NCBI RefSeq assembly: GCF_000745265.1
Contig: NZ_JQNN01000001.1
Location: forward strand, 4,650,001-4,714,000
Length of the DNA: 64,000 nt
DNA from: Massilia sp. 9096
Lineage (GTDB): Bacteria > Pseudomonadota > Gammaproteobacteria > Burkholderiales > Burkholderiaceae_D
Direction: 5' to 3'
The notes below the pieces were generated by a model. The model was not told the origin of the DNA and did not search any database. It saw nothing but the letters and a program-made list of their open reading frames with translations. Made by a program: the position numbers and the translations under genes. Below are positions 18,028 through 26,614 of the stretch, one piece after another. Each line of letters starts with the position of its first letter. The first letter of the stretch is position 1.

Positions 18028-18296
18028 GTTCTTTTGCCCGGGGGCCGGTCGGCGGCTGCGGGGATGATGGTGCGCGGCCGGCGGCGCTGTCGGTTTGGCG
18101 CCACCGTGGGCGGCGCGTGCGTGGCGGCCAGTCGACCTGGCGCAAAGGGGAGGTGATCGCTGTCGTGCAGTCTCCTGGCCCGATCTAGACTGCCGTTTTG
18201 CGTCGCCTTCGTGGCGCGGGGAGGTCTGCATCGTGTCCGCACGATCCGTTCGATTCGCTCGGTGGGCGCCTTCGCTTTGCCCGGCCGTGTCCGGCC

Positions 18297-19679
18297 ATGG
18301 TTGAAGCGGCGCGTTCGCGTTTTCGCCTGCCGGATCGGGCCGTGCAGCGCCAGCTCTGGGCCACGATCCTGGCGGCGCTGTTTCCCTTGCTCAGCCTGGT
18401 GACCGATGCCGGCATCGGCGTGTGCGGCTTCCTGTTCCTCGCGACCGCGCTGTGGTGGCGGCGCGACGCCTGGGCGGCGTTCAGAGCGGCCTGGCCGCGC
18501 ATGCGCTGGGTCGGCATCGCTTTCCTGCTCGACCTGGCCTGGGTGGCGATCCTGATGCTGGATCGCACGCACGACCCCAGCATGCTCGACCGACCGCTGC
18601 GCATGTGCCTGATGATGGCCGCGATCCCGGTGGTGCTGGTCGCGCGGCCGCCGCCCCGCGCACTCTGGCTGGGCGCGGCCGCCGGTGCGCTGGGCAGCCT
18701 GGCGCTGGTCGCGCTCCAGGGGCTGTGGCTGGGCGTAGCGCGCCCCGGCGGCTGGATGAATCCGATCACCTTCGGCGACCTGGCGCTGTGCCTGGCCCTG
18801 CTGTCGCTGGCCGGCGCCATCGACGCCACACGCGCGTGGGCGCGCTGGACCGGGGCGCTCGGCGTGCTGGCGGGGCTGGCGGCGTCGCTGCTGAGCGGCA
18901 GCCGCGGCGGCTGGCTGATGCTGGCGCTGCTGGTACTGTTGCCGCTGCTGCTGTGGTTGCCGGGGGGGGCGGCGCGGCTGGCGCCGCGCTTGGTGCCGCG
19001 TTTGATGCGGCAGCCGCAGTCCCAGCCGCAGCGCCTGTCATCGCCTGTGTCATGGCGCCTGGCGCTGGCCCTGCCGCTGCTGGCCGTCGCGCTGGCTGCA
19101 CTGGCCTATGCGCAGCCGCAGACCGGCGTGCGCGACCGCATCGCGATCGGCGTCAGCGACATGCGCCTGTACCTGGCCGGCAACCGCGCGCCGACCTCGC
19201 TGAGTGTGCGCCTGGAGCTATGGCGGGGCGGCTTGATGCTGGTGCACGAACATCCCTGGGTCGGCCTCGACACGCCGGCTTATAAACGGCGCATGCGCGA
19301 GTGGATCGCCGAAGGCAAGCTCAGCCCGGCCGTGTTCGCGCCGCCGGAACCGCCGCACCTGCACAACGATCTGCTGCAGGTGCTGGTCACGCGTGGGATC
19401 ATCGGACTGGCAGCCTGGATCGGCATCCTGCTGGCGCCGCTCGCCTTCTTTTGGAGGCAGCTGCGGCGCGCGCAGGCGCCCGCCCTGGCCGGGCTGCTGC
19501 TGGTGCTCGCCTACGCCAGCTTCGGCCTGACCGAGGTCATCTTCTGGTCGATGAAGGCGAACGTGTTCTATGCGCTGACGGTGTTCCTGCTGATCGGCTG
19601 GGTGCTCGATGCCGGCCGCGCGCCTGTCGCAGTGCACACGCAGGTGCATGGGCAGGCGCACGCCGTGGACGAGCCATGA
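18297..19679 (+). CDS. O-antigen ligase/polymerase family membrane protein
   Basis: 460 residues from the ATG at 18297; an upstream in-frame extension lacks a membrane-protein start. About ten hydrophobic segments. The family's large periplasmic loop is present, with NRAPTSLSVRLELWRGGLMLVHEHPWVGLDTPAYK and PPHLHNDLLQVLVTRGIIGLAAWIG, the HN motif of Wzy_C/WaaL proteins. Such proteins join undecaprenyl-linked glycans to lipid A core, polymerise them or glycosylate proteins. It stands alone, between a peptidase and a convergent fucosidase, and the 269 bases before it show no clear promoter. A 30-residue low-complexity Pro/Gln/Ala stretch separates mid-protein TM segments. Confidence 0.85.
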   Translation: MVEAARSRFRLPDRAVQRQLWATILAALFPLLSLVTDAGIGVCGFLFLATALWWRRDAWAAFRAAWPRMRWVGIAFLLDLAWVAILMLDRTHDPSMLDRPLRMCLMMAAIPVVLVARPPPRALWLGAAAGALGSLALVALQGLWLGVARPGGWMNPITFGDLALCLALLSLAGAIDATRAWARWTGALGVLAGLAASLLSGSRGGWLMLALLVLLPLLLWLPGGAARLAPRLVPRLMRQPQSQPQRLSSPVSWRLALALPLLAVALAALAYAQPQTGVRDRIAIGVSDMRLYLAGNRAPTSLSVRLELWRGGLMLVHEHPWVGLDTPAYKRRMREWIAEGKLSPAVFAPPEPPHLHNDLLQVLVTRGIIGLAAWIGILLAPLAFFWRQLRRAQAPALAGLLLVLAYASFGLTEVIFWSMKANVFYALTVFLLIGWVLDAGRAPVAVHTQVHGQAHAVDEP

Positions 19680-19726
19680 ATTTGCCGCGCCCTGCCGGGT
19701 ATGCAAGGGGTCGTGGCAGCCAGTGA

Positions 19727-21376
19727 TCAAACCACTTTGAGCGCGAACGCATACGCCAGCGCAGGCCGCTCGCGCGGCAAGGTCACCTGCAGACCGGCAG
19801 GCGTCTGGCGGAACGCGAGCGTGCCGCCGCCCAGGATCTCGACGCGCGTGACGGGCTTGTCCAGGTGTGGACCGCCGGCGCGCATCGACTTGACGGTCAC
19901 TTGGCCGGATTCCGGCCAGCCCATCACGAACGCGTACACGGCATCCTTGCCGGCCGTGAAGCGGATGTCTTCAGACGTGAACGGCTTGCCTTTGCCCTCG
20001 TTGAAACCGGGGCCCGACATCGGCGCCGCCGCCGCTTCCATGACCGGTCCCTCCCCGAACGTCGACCATGGCCGCGAATCGAAGATGCCTTCGCCGTTGA
20101 GCGCATTCCAGCGGCCGATCTCCTCGACGATGGCCTGTTCCTGCTCGTCGATGGTGCCGTTGCCGCGAACCGGTACGGAAAGCAGCAGGTTGCCGTTCTT
20201 GCTGACCACGTCGATCAGCATGTGGACGACCGTCTGTGCGCTCTTGTACGCATGGTTAGCGTAGACGCGCCGGTCGTAGTGCCAGTTGCCGATGCAGGTG
20301 CAGGTCTGCCACGGCAGCGGTTCGATGCGGCTGCTCTGGCCCCGCTCGATGTCCCATACGAGGGACCGGCGCTGCACTTCATCAAGGATCTTGCCGGTGA
20401 CGACGACGTCCACCTTGCCCCGTTTTGCGACGCTGCGGTTATACATGTGCGCGACCAGGCGCGGACCGATGTCGCTGACGGGCCAGAGGGGCAGCACCGT
20501 GTCGTCGTAGTACACGAGGTCGGGATCGTAGTTATCGATCAGGTCCATGGTACGGTTGTACAGCTTGTCCGCATACGCCTTGTCCGGGACCGCCGCGCCG
20601 CCGCCCCATTGCCACTGCTGGTCCTCCACGCCGCCCTCGGCCGCAGGTTTGCTGCGCGGATGATTCTGCGCGTACAGGGCCTGCGGGTCGCGCCCGTCCC
20701 ACCATTTGCCCTTGCCATCGGCCGGCGTCACGCGGCCGTCGTACGGGACGCCGGCCAGCGGCCCGTGCTTGTCCGCACCCTGCGCCGGTTCGTACCACGC
20801 CCATGCGTGCGCCGCGTGCACGCTGACGCCGAAGCGCAGCCCGTGCTTGCGGGCGGCATCGCGCCAGCCTTTGACCAGGTCCTTGCCCGGACCCAGCGTC
20901 GTCGAATTCCACTGGGGCTGGTAGCGGCTCCTGTACAGGTCGAAGTTGTCGTGATGATTGGCGAGCGCGAAGAAGTATTTCGCGCCGGCCTGCTTGTACA
21001 GGCCCACGAGGGCCTCCGGGTCCCAGCGGTCCGCCTTCCAGCGGTGGATCACGTCCTTGAAGCCGAACACCGACGGGTGGCCATACGTCGCTACGTGGTG
21101 GCGGTAGACCTCGCTGCCTTCCTCGTACATGAGGCGGCCGTACCAGTCGCCGAATTCGGGTTCGCACTGTGGCCCCCAGTGCGCCCAGATGCCGAACTTG
21201 GCGTTGCGGAACCAGTCGGGGGTCCGGTACGTCGACAGCGAGGGCCAGGCCGGCTCGAACGGACCCGCGGCCATGGGGATGCGCTGCGCAGCCGGATGGG
21301 CCGCGTGTGCATAAGGGGACATGGCGAGCGCCGGAATGGCCGCCGCCATGTGCTGCAAGAGTTCACGTCGTTTCAC
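19727..21376 (-). CDS. GH29 alpha-L-fucosidase
   Basis: 549 residues from a GTG at 21376, with AAGGAG seven bases upstream overlapping the previous gene's stop. N-terminus MKRRELLQHMAAAIPALA resembles a Tat-like or Sec signal. GH29 features: DWFRNAKFGIWAHWGP (54-69), YFFALANHHDNFDLYRS (134-150), the probable nucleophile in DPDLVYYDD (Asp291/292) and a C-terminal beta-sandwich. It releases alpha-linked fucose. The gene is 9 bases downstream of GH27, so the two are co-transcribed. The pairing of alpha-fucosidase with alpha-galactosidase suggests a fucosylated galactoside such as xyloglucan or an algal/animal glycan. Confidence 0.92.
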   Translation of the reverse strand: MKRRELLQHMAAAIPALAMSPYAHAAHPAAQRIPMAAGPFEPAWPSLSTYRTPDWFRNAKFGIWAHWGPQCEPEFGDWYGRLMYEEGSEVYRHHVATYGHPSVFGFKDVIHRWKADRWDPEALVGLYKQAGAKYFFALANHHDNFDLYRSRYQPQWNSTTLGPGKDLVKGWRDAARKHGLRFGVSVHAAHAWAWYEPAQGADKHGPLAGVPYDGRVTPADGKGKWWDGRDPQALYAQNHPRSKPAAEGGVEDQQWQWGGGAAVPDKAYADKLYNRTMDLIDNYDPDLVYYDDTVLPLWPVSDIGPRLVAHMYNRSVAKRGKVDVVVTGKILDEVQRRSLVWDIERGQSSRIEPLPWQTCTCIGNWHYDRRVYANHAYKSAQTVVHMLIDVVSKNGNLLLSVPVRGNGTIDEQEQAIVEEIGRWNALNGEGIFDSRPWSTFGEGPVMEAAAAPMSGPGFNEGKGKPFTSEDIRFTAGKDAVYAFVMGWPESGQVTVKSMRAGGPHLDKPVTRVEILGGGTLAFRQTPAGLQVTLPRERPALAYAFALKVV

Positions 21377-21385
21377 TGTCGCTCC

Positions 21386-23296
21386 TTACGGTTGCATTGC
21401 CGCGCCGCCCCAACTGACCGGCAGCTGCTCGTTGTCTTTCGCATCGCTGCGCGCCACCAGTTCGACGATCTTCGCGCCGGCGACATTGGCCGTCAGCGCC
21501 TGCGCGCTCTGGCCCCAGCGCAAGGGCTTGCTCGTTGCCAGCAGCTTGCCGTCGCCGTAGATCATGAACGTGACAGCATGCGCGTGATCGCGGGCCGAAT
21601 CGTCGATGCCGACCTGGACGCTCAGTTGGCGAGCATCGTGATTGCGCACTTCCAGCCTGGAGTTGGCCAGAATGCCGATCCCGGCGGGGTAAGGCGCACC
21701 GGCAATCCGTAGCGTCTGGCCGTACGGGGTGCTGTCGGCACGCGCCCCGCCCCAGCCGGCATACATCGGCCGCTCGCCCGCGCCCTTGGTCCCGCTCCAG
21801 CCGAACGACGAACGGAACACGGTGGGATCGGCCTGCGGCGTCGTCACCCCGTCCACGGCCGGATTCACGCTGCCCGGCTGCTCCGACAGATACCAGCCCT
21901 GGGCCAGCATGCGGCTGCCGTGTGCGCGGAAGATGCGCGTCTCGCGCGGTGCGACGCGCAGCCTGGTCTCGCTCGTAAAGCTGGAGCCGGCCTTGGTCCA
22001 GAGATCGGTCAGCGTGACCGGCGCGTCCTTGCGGAACTTCAGATGCTCGGCGGTCAGGTCGGCATCGATCGGCGTGAATCCCCGGTTGAACACGGCCACC
22101 GCCTTGTCGCCATTGGCCAGTTGCTTGACGAGGATCTGCAGATCGTCGGCGTCATAGGCGAGCACCGCCTGGTTGCCGGCCGGGTCCTGGTTCACCGCGA
22201 TGACGTCGGCATTGCCGAAGATGTCGAGCAGCGCCTGCGGTGTCGTGCGCAGGTCGGCGCCCGTCATCAGCGGTGCGTTCAGCATGGCCCACAGGGAGAA
22301 GTGCGAGCGGGCTTCGACCAGGTGGCCGGCATCGAAATCACCCGCGCCGATGAACAGCATGTCGGGGTCGTTCCAGCTGCCCGGATGGCCATACAGCTCG
22401 CGCCGCACCGCGCTGTCGAAATTGCTCAGCAGGCGGTTCCAGGACGGCCGGATATCGTCGCTCGTGCGCGAGATGTTGCCGAAGTTCTTGCCCCATTGGC
22501 GCACGTCGGCGGCGCCCCATACACACAGCGACAGCAGGAAGTCGCCATCCGGCTTGTTGCGCTGGAGCGCCGCGTTGATCTGAGTGAATTCCTGCTGCAC
22601 GGCGGGGATGTTCGAACGGCTTACGGATTCCAGGTCGAGCACAGGCGGCAGCGCGCGATACTCGCCCGAGCGGACGCGCTGATCCGAGGCGCCGTACGCG
22701 CGCAGGCCGCAGCCGTCGACCTTGATGAAATCAAAATTCCAATCCTTGAAAAAGAGCGCGATATCCTGGTCGATATGGCCGTACAGGCCGATTTCGCGTT
22801 CCAGCACACTGCCTTTCGGAAGGTCGGCACTCTGAGAAGAATAGGCCTGGGAACACGTATTGCGGCCGAGGTCCGAATAAATGCCGGCCTTGAGGCCCAT
22901 GGCGTGCAGCTTGTCGGTCAGCGGCCGGAACGTGCTCGCGCCGCCCTGGACGGACGACGGAAAGCGGTCGGGACGGATCACCAGGTGGCCATCGGGTACC
23001 TGGCGGCGCAACGCCCACCCGTCATCGATGTTGATGTAACGATAGCCTTTGGCGGCCAGCCCGCTGTCGACAATGCGCTGGGCGGAGCCGAGTATCTTCG
23101 CTTCGTCGATATCGGTCGCGAACGCGTTCCAGCTGCTCCAGCCCATCGGCGGCGTCGGGGCGCGGCCGGCAGTGTAGGCGCTCCAGTGCGCCGTCGGTGC
23201 AAGGGGATCGGTTGCCGCGTGCGATGCGGCGGCCGCGAACAGCAGGGGAATCAGTGCCAGGCGGGATTGCCAGCGTAAGGTCTGTTGTTTCTGCAT
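21386..23296 (-). CDS. GH27 alpha-galactosidase with C-terminal NPCBM domain
   Basis: 636 residues from ATG at 23296 (a TTG four codons upstream is possible). Signal peptide ends near AAAASHA-A (about residue 28). Catalytic barrel: TPPMGWSSWNAFATDIDE, YRYINIDDGW, nucleophile in FIKVDGCG, acid/base in ISRTSDDI, GSWNDPDMLFIG. The last 150 residues have the NPCBM pattern (PYPAGIGILANSRLEV, VQVGIDDSARDHAHAVTFMIYGDGK, VELVARSDAKDNEQLPVSWGGA), a carbohydrate-binding module. Beta-L-arabinopyranosidase activity also occurs in this subfamily. It lies between the GH30 remnant and GH29 on one strand. Confidence 0.93.
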   Translation of the reverse strand: MQKQQTLRWQSRLALIPLLFAAAASHAATDPLAPTAHWSAYTAGRAPTPPMGWSSWNAFATDIDEAKILGSAQRIVDSGLAAKGYRYINIDDGWALRRQVPDGHLVIRPDRFPSSVQGGASTFRPLTDKLHAMGLKAGIYSDLGRNTCSQAYSSQSADLPKGSVLEREIGLYGHIDQDIALFFKDWNFDFIKVDGCGLRAYGASDQRVRSGEYRALPPVLDLESVSRSNIPAVQQEFTQINAALQRNKPDGDFLLSLCVWGAADVRQWGKNFGNISRTSDDIRPSWNRLLSNFDSAVRRELYGHPGSWNDPDMLFIGAGDFDAGHLVEARSHFSLWAMLNAPLMTGADLRTTPQALLDIFGNADVIAVNQDPAGNQAVLAYDADDLQILVKQLANGDKAVAVFNRGFTPIDADLTAEHLKFRKDAPVTLTDLWTKAGSSFTSETRLRVAPRETRIFRAHGSRMLAQGWYLSEQPGSVNPAVDGVTTPQADPTVFRSSFGWSGTKGAGERPMYAGWGGARADSTPYGQTLRIAGAPYPAGIGILANSRLEVRNHDARQLSVQVGIDDSARDHAHAVTFMIYGDGKLLATSKPLRWGQSAQALTANVAGAKIVELVARSDAKDNEQLPVSWGGAAMQP

Positions 23297-23383
23297 CGGC
23301 GCGTCCAAAGGAGTGAGTCGGTAAAAGACCGGCGGTGGTTCATACGACGAAAGTACTGAATGAATTCGGCGGAAGCGTGGCTG

Positions 23384-23843
23384 TCACGGTTTTTCCCCGA
23401 CCTGCCAGGTGATCGGCAGTTCGGTAGAGAGATCGTTCTGTATTACGACGACAACTTTACCGTCCGGGTTGAGGAACGCAAGCACGTTCTCGAAACCGGT
23501 CCAGCTGGATGCCTTGATGCGTTTGGCGCCAGGTTTCACGAACGCGGATACGTGTGGCGAGAGCGGCGCCGCCGAGCTCATTGAAGCATGCACCGAACCC
23601 GTCGATCGTCTGATAAGTTTCCTCGCGCGCGACGATAACGTCCGGCGCCGGCGCAGGCCGCGACATCTGAACGTCGGCAGCCTTGCGGATCCATTGCGCG
23701 TCCCTGGTGGATACGTACCACTGACCGGATCCGGACCTGCCAACGATATCGTCCGCCTTTACGAAGAATGGGGTCGCCGCGGCAGCAGCGGCGGACACCA
23801 GAAACGCTCGGCGAGTTATTCCACCGTATTCGAATTTATCCAT
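23384..23843 (-). pseudogene. GH30 glycosidase remnant: both ends kept, catalytic core deleted
   Basis: From ATG 23843 the protein begins with a Tat signal (GITRRAFLVSAAAAAATPFFVKA) and the GH30 N-terminal motif YQTIDGFGACFNELGGAAL. Immediately after, the matching sequence continues in another frame as HVSAFVKPGAKRIKASSW, then NVLAFLNPDGKVVVVIQNDL to the stop at 23384, which is the C-terminal beta domain of GH30 glucosylceramidase-like enzymes. The join lies near 23558-23572. Roughly the whole catalytic barrel (about 350-400 residues) is missing and the frame is shifted, so no active enzyme can be made. Upstream of, and on the same strand as, GH27 and GH29, it was probably the first gene of that operon. 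Confidence 0.82.
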
Positions 23844-23997
23844 GTCTCCTGACTTTTCTCGATCAACCCGGTGAGGAACTCTGCTCGTACGCCACCACTT
23901 CAATGGAGCGCCGCGGACTTTTTGCTTGCCCTGTGCTGATGTGTCCAAGCCGCGCTCCTTGCGGATTGCAGACTCCGGTACGGCTCAGTGTACGCTC

Positions 23998-24015
23998 TTG
24001 TTGCTCTAGCAACAA
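23998..24015. promoter_or_regulatory. 18-bp operator-like palindrome
   Basis: TTGTTGC (23998-24004) and GCAACAA (24009-24015) around TCTA. It lies in the divergent region between the GH30-GH27-GH29 strand and the nitroreductase gene. Its size and symmetry fit a GntR/LacI/TetR-type site, but no regulator gene is adjacent. The sequence differs from the 1998 operator. Confidence 0.5.
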
Positions 24016-24084
24016 ATTTTTACCATCGGCGCGATTTGCCATGAACAAACACAATGACGCATCTTTGATTTGAAAGGACATCAG

Positions 24085-24720
24085 ATGGAATTGCTGGACA
24101 AACTGAAATGGCGTTATGCGACGAAGGCAATGGACCCGGCGCGCAAGGTGCCGCAGGATAAGTTAGAGCGCATCATCGAAGCCGCGCGCCTGGCGCCGAC
24201 GTCGTCCGGCCTGCAGCCCTACGAAATCCTGATCGTGAACAATCCGGCGCTGCGCGCCCAGATCCGCGACGTCGCCTGGAACCAGGCGCAGGTGGTCGAG
24301 GCCTCGCACCTGCTGGTGTTCGCCGCCTGGGACGACTACACGCCCGAGCGCATCAACCACATGTTCGACCTTACCAACGAGGTGCGCGGTTTCCGCAACG
24401 AAGGCTGGGAAGCCTACCGCCAGCAACTGCTGTCGACCTACCCGGGCCGCGGCCCACAGGTGAACTTCGAGCACGCCGCGCGCCAGGCCTACATCGGCTT
24501 CAGTGCGGCGGTCATCGCAGCCGCCTTCGAGGAAGTCGATTGCACGCCGATGGAAGGCTTCGATCCGGCCGCCGTCGACCGCATCCTGAACCTGGGCGAG
24601 CGCGGCCTGCGCAGCGCGGTCATGCTGCCGCTGGGTTACCGCAAGGCCGAGGACGACTGGCTGGTCGACCTGCCGAAAGTGCGCCGCCCGCTCGGACAGT
24701 TCGTGAGCGAAATCGACTGA
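24085..24720 (+). CDS. NAD(P)H-dependent nitroreductase family oxidoreductase
   Basis: 211 residues. ATG at 24085 follows AAAGGA. The NfsB-like fold is shown by WRYATKAMDPARKVPQDKLERIIEAARLAPTSSGLQPYEI (FMN-binding Arg and Ser residues, about 9-48), a central AARQAYIGFSAAVIAAAFEEVDCTPMEGFD and the terminal LPLGYRKAEDDWLVDLPKVRRP. Members reduce nitroaromatics, quinones or flavins using a bound FMN dimer in the cytoplasm; the physiological substrate is not known here. Monocistronic. Confidence 0.9.
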   Translation: MELLDKLKWRYATKAMDPARKVPQDKLERIIEAARLAPTSSGLQPYEILIVNNPALRAQIRDVAWNQAQVVEASHLLVFAAWDDYTPERINHMFDLTNEVRGFRNEGWEAYRQQLLSTYPGRGPQVNFEHAARQAYIGFSAAVIAAAFEEVDCTPMEGFDPAAVDRILNLGERGLRSAVMLPLGYRKAEDDWLVDLPKVRRPLGQFVSEID

Positions 24721-24789
24721 TTCTGGTTCTGCCGCAGGCCGCCAGCCGGGATCGGGGTTGCCCATGCGCCGCGCGATGATCCTCGGCAG

Positions 24790-24819
24790 CATCGCGAGCA
24801 CCAGCGCGTGCTCGCGATG
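24790..24819. repeat. 12-bp perfect inverted repeat (stem-loop) after nitroreductase
   Basis: CATCGCGAGCAC (24790-24801) and GTGCTCGCGATG (24808-24819) with loop CAGCGC. It is 70 bases downstream of the nitroreductase stop and could end its transcript, but no T-run follows. It lies at the edge of the patch of gene debris at 24721-25670. Confidence 0.55.
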
Positions 24820-24948
24820 TCGACGGCGCTGCGGATGGCGTGGGCCACGTTTCTCTTGCTTTCGAATTCGTAGCTGACGGTCCGTATCTGGCCAGTTGCA
24901 GATCCATTTGAACTTCGCAACCTGCCCAGAGTAGGCGTTGATCTTCTT

Positions 24949-25242
24949 TTATGTACCAAGCCGACTAAGGGCTGGGGCCAAGAAAGCCAGCCAGAGCAGG
25001 GCAAGCAAGACTGCTGCCTCAATCGCTAGCTCCGCCCAAGGGAACGGAACATCGCCATCCGGATTGCTCCAGCCGCCAGGAAAATCATCGTCAAGAGTGA
25101 TCAGGTGCCCGGCAAAAGCCCAAACAGCAAAGCCCATCGCCGTGTAGAGATATGGCACACGCCAAATCAGGGAGAGAATGATGGCAGTGATGCAAACAAC
25201 GGCAACCATGATGCCGCATTGCTTGAGTTGAGAACCACCCAT
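24949..25242 (-). CDS. small two-TM membrane protein, unknown function
   Basis: 97 residues. ATG at 25242 follows AAGGGACAG. Two hydrophobic helices (about 11-27 and 33-48) are followed by an acidic, Pro/Gly-rich loop (LDDDFPGGWSNPDGDVPFPW) and a third hydrophobic segment AELAIEAAVLLALLWLAFLAP. The topology suggests an inner-membrane protein with a short outward acidic loop. I do not recognise the family. No operon partner is evident. Composition is less GC-rich than the genes around it. Confidence 0.6.
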   Translation of the reverse strand: MGGSQLKQCGIMVAVVCITAIILSLIWRVPYLYTAMGFAVWAFAGHLITLDDDFPGGWSNPDGDVPFPWAELAIEAAVLLALLWLAFLAPALSRLGT

Positions 25243-25388
25243 GACCTGTCCCTTGGATATGAATGAATTAACGACCGTTTTTGGCCGTTAGTCTACTGGA
25301 TAAGGTTGTTCATTTCGACATTTTATCTGCCGTCTGGTGGGCCATCGTCTGCAACCAACCCGAAGCCGGCCTTAGTGAGCAGGCACTA

Positions 25389-25673
25389 TTAGTACCCCAA
25401 CAGCTCGCATTGCTCCATGGTGAATCCTTTCCCGAGTTCGGGCGGCACTTGTGGAAAAGTCACCGTGTAGCGCTCCTTCTCTCCATCGGCGATACGGGTC
25501 GTAACAATGTAATGCGTACCACGTGCGCGTGCTAGTCCGCACAAACCTCTCACGATAAACATCGATGACGATACCGAGCCTCCGGATTGCCGTTCTATCT
25601 GAACAGTCGACGAGTCCGATTTGCGCTCGATTTCATGAATGGGTACGTATGCGGCACACTGCGCACCAGATTC
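25389..25673 (-). pseudogene. C-terminal fragment of an unrecognised protein
   Basis: A protein-like frame enters from inside the glycosyltransferase 3' end and runs to TAA at 25389: CAAYVPIHEIERKS, then IVRGLCGLARARGTHYIV, then DGEKERYTVTFPQVPPELG and FTMEQCELLGY at the end. The only ATG in the clear is at 25562 (57 residues) and has no ribosome site. The regular amphipathic pattern and Cys residues look like a genuine coding tail, perhaps of a small lipoprotein, whose 5' part was replaced by the polysaccharide locus. The function is unknown. A short intact gene from 25562 is the alternative. Confidence 0.42.
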
Positions 25674-26613
25674 AACGCTGGATACCCAGCCGCCGCCATG
25701 GCCGGCGCCTCTGCAGCCGCGCCAGCGTCTCGGGATAGCCCCCCAGGCGCCCGTGCACGCCGTCGGCGATGGCGCGCAACAGGATGCGCAGCGCGCCGCG
25801 CTGGAAGACGCCGCCGCTGGCCAGCCACAGCGCCAGGGCGAACGTGACGCCGACGCCGGTCGCCGCCGGCGGCAGGCTGGCGTAAGCGCGCGCGACGGCG
25901 ATGCGGTTGCGGATCGTGAAGTAATGCTTGCTGCCGAACGGCCCGGCGCGCAGGCGGCCGCGGCGCTCGCGCAGGTGCTCGACCACGCTGGTCGGCGCCA
26001 GCCAGATCGGCAGTCCGGCGCGCCCGAGGCGCAGCGCGTATTCGGTGTCGTCGTAGGCCAGGAAAAACGCCGGCTCGGGCAGGCCGGCGCGCGCGATCGC
26101 CGTGGCCGGGATCAGCAGTCCGACAAAGGACGCGGTGTCGGTGCGGCAGGGTGCGCCCGCATACGCCGCGCGCGGCAGCGCGCGCTCCAGGCCGCTCACG
26201 CGATGGTAGCGGCGCCGGTGCTGCAAGGCGATGTCGCCGAATTCGCGCACCGTGCCGCACACGGCGCCGATATCCTCGGCCCGGCCGCGGAGCGCGTCGA
26301 TCGCATCGCACAGGCGGGCCAGCGCGTCGGGCCGGGCGATGGCGTCGTCGTCGAGCAGCCAGATCCAGTCGTGGCCGGCGGCGAAGGCGTGCGCCATGCC
26401 GAGCGCGAAGCCGCCGGCGCCACCGAGGTTGGTGTCCGAGCGCAGCACGGTCACGTCGTCCGGCCGGCCCAGGCGCGCCGCGCTGGCGGGGTTACTGGCA
26501 TTGTCGACGACGACGATGGCGTCCAGCGGCCGCGTTTGCAGGCGCAGGGCAGCCAGTGCCTGCTGCAGCAGCTCGGGCCGGTTATGGGTGACGACGACGG
26601 CGGCGACGCGCAC
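25672..26613 (-). CDS. glycosyltransferase family 2
   Basis: 313 residues, GT-A fold: VAAVVVTHNRPELLQQALAALRLQTRPLDAIVVVDNASN at the start, the metal/donor motif WIWLLDDDA near residue 85-93, and FFLAYDDTEYALRLGRAGLPIWLAP, typical of rhamnosyl- or galactofuranosyl-transferases of this family. The Arg-rich C-terminus follows a hydrophobic segment that may associate with the membrane. The stop is overlapped by the gene debris described above. It is the last gene of the minus-strand polysaccharide operon, 1 base from its neighbour. Confidence 0.9.
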   Translation of the reverse strand: MRVAAVVVTHNRPELLQQALAALRLQTRPLDAIVVVDNASNPASAARLGRPDDVTVLRSDTNLGGAGGFALGMAHAFAAGHDWIWLLDDDAIARPDALARLCDAIDALRGRAEDIGAVCGTVREFGDIALQHRRRYHRVSGLERALPRAAYAGAPCRTDTASFVGLLIPATAIARAGLPEPAFFLAYDDTEYALRLGRAGLPIWLAPTSVVEHLRERRGRLRAGPFGSKHYFTIRNRIAVARAYASLPPAATGVGVTFALALWLASGGVFQRGALRILLRAIADGVHGRLGGYPETLARLQRRRPWRRLGIQR

Positions 26614-26614
26614 G

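Noticed and set aside
24163..24801. Minus-strand frame overlapping the nitroreductase, with a plausible-looking start LAMLPRIIARRMGNPDPGWRP
   Set aside because: The rest of the frame is antisense to an intact nitroreductase. The first 27 residues may be debris of an old gene but cannot be assigned.
25272..25295. Small hairpin with a T-rich loop (AACGACC, then GGCCGTT)
   Set aside because: Contains a mismatch and the T-run is in the loop, not after the stem; no gene ends at the right distance.
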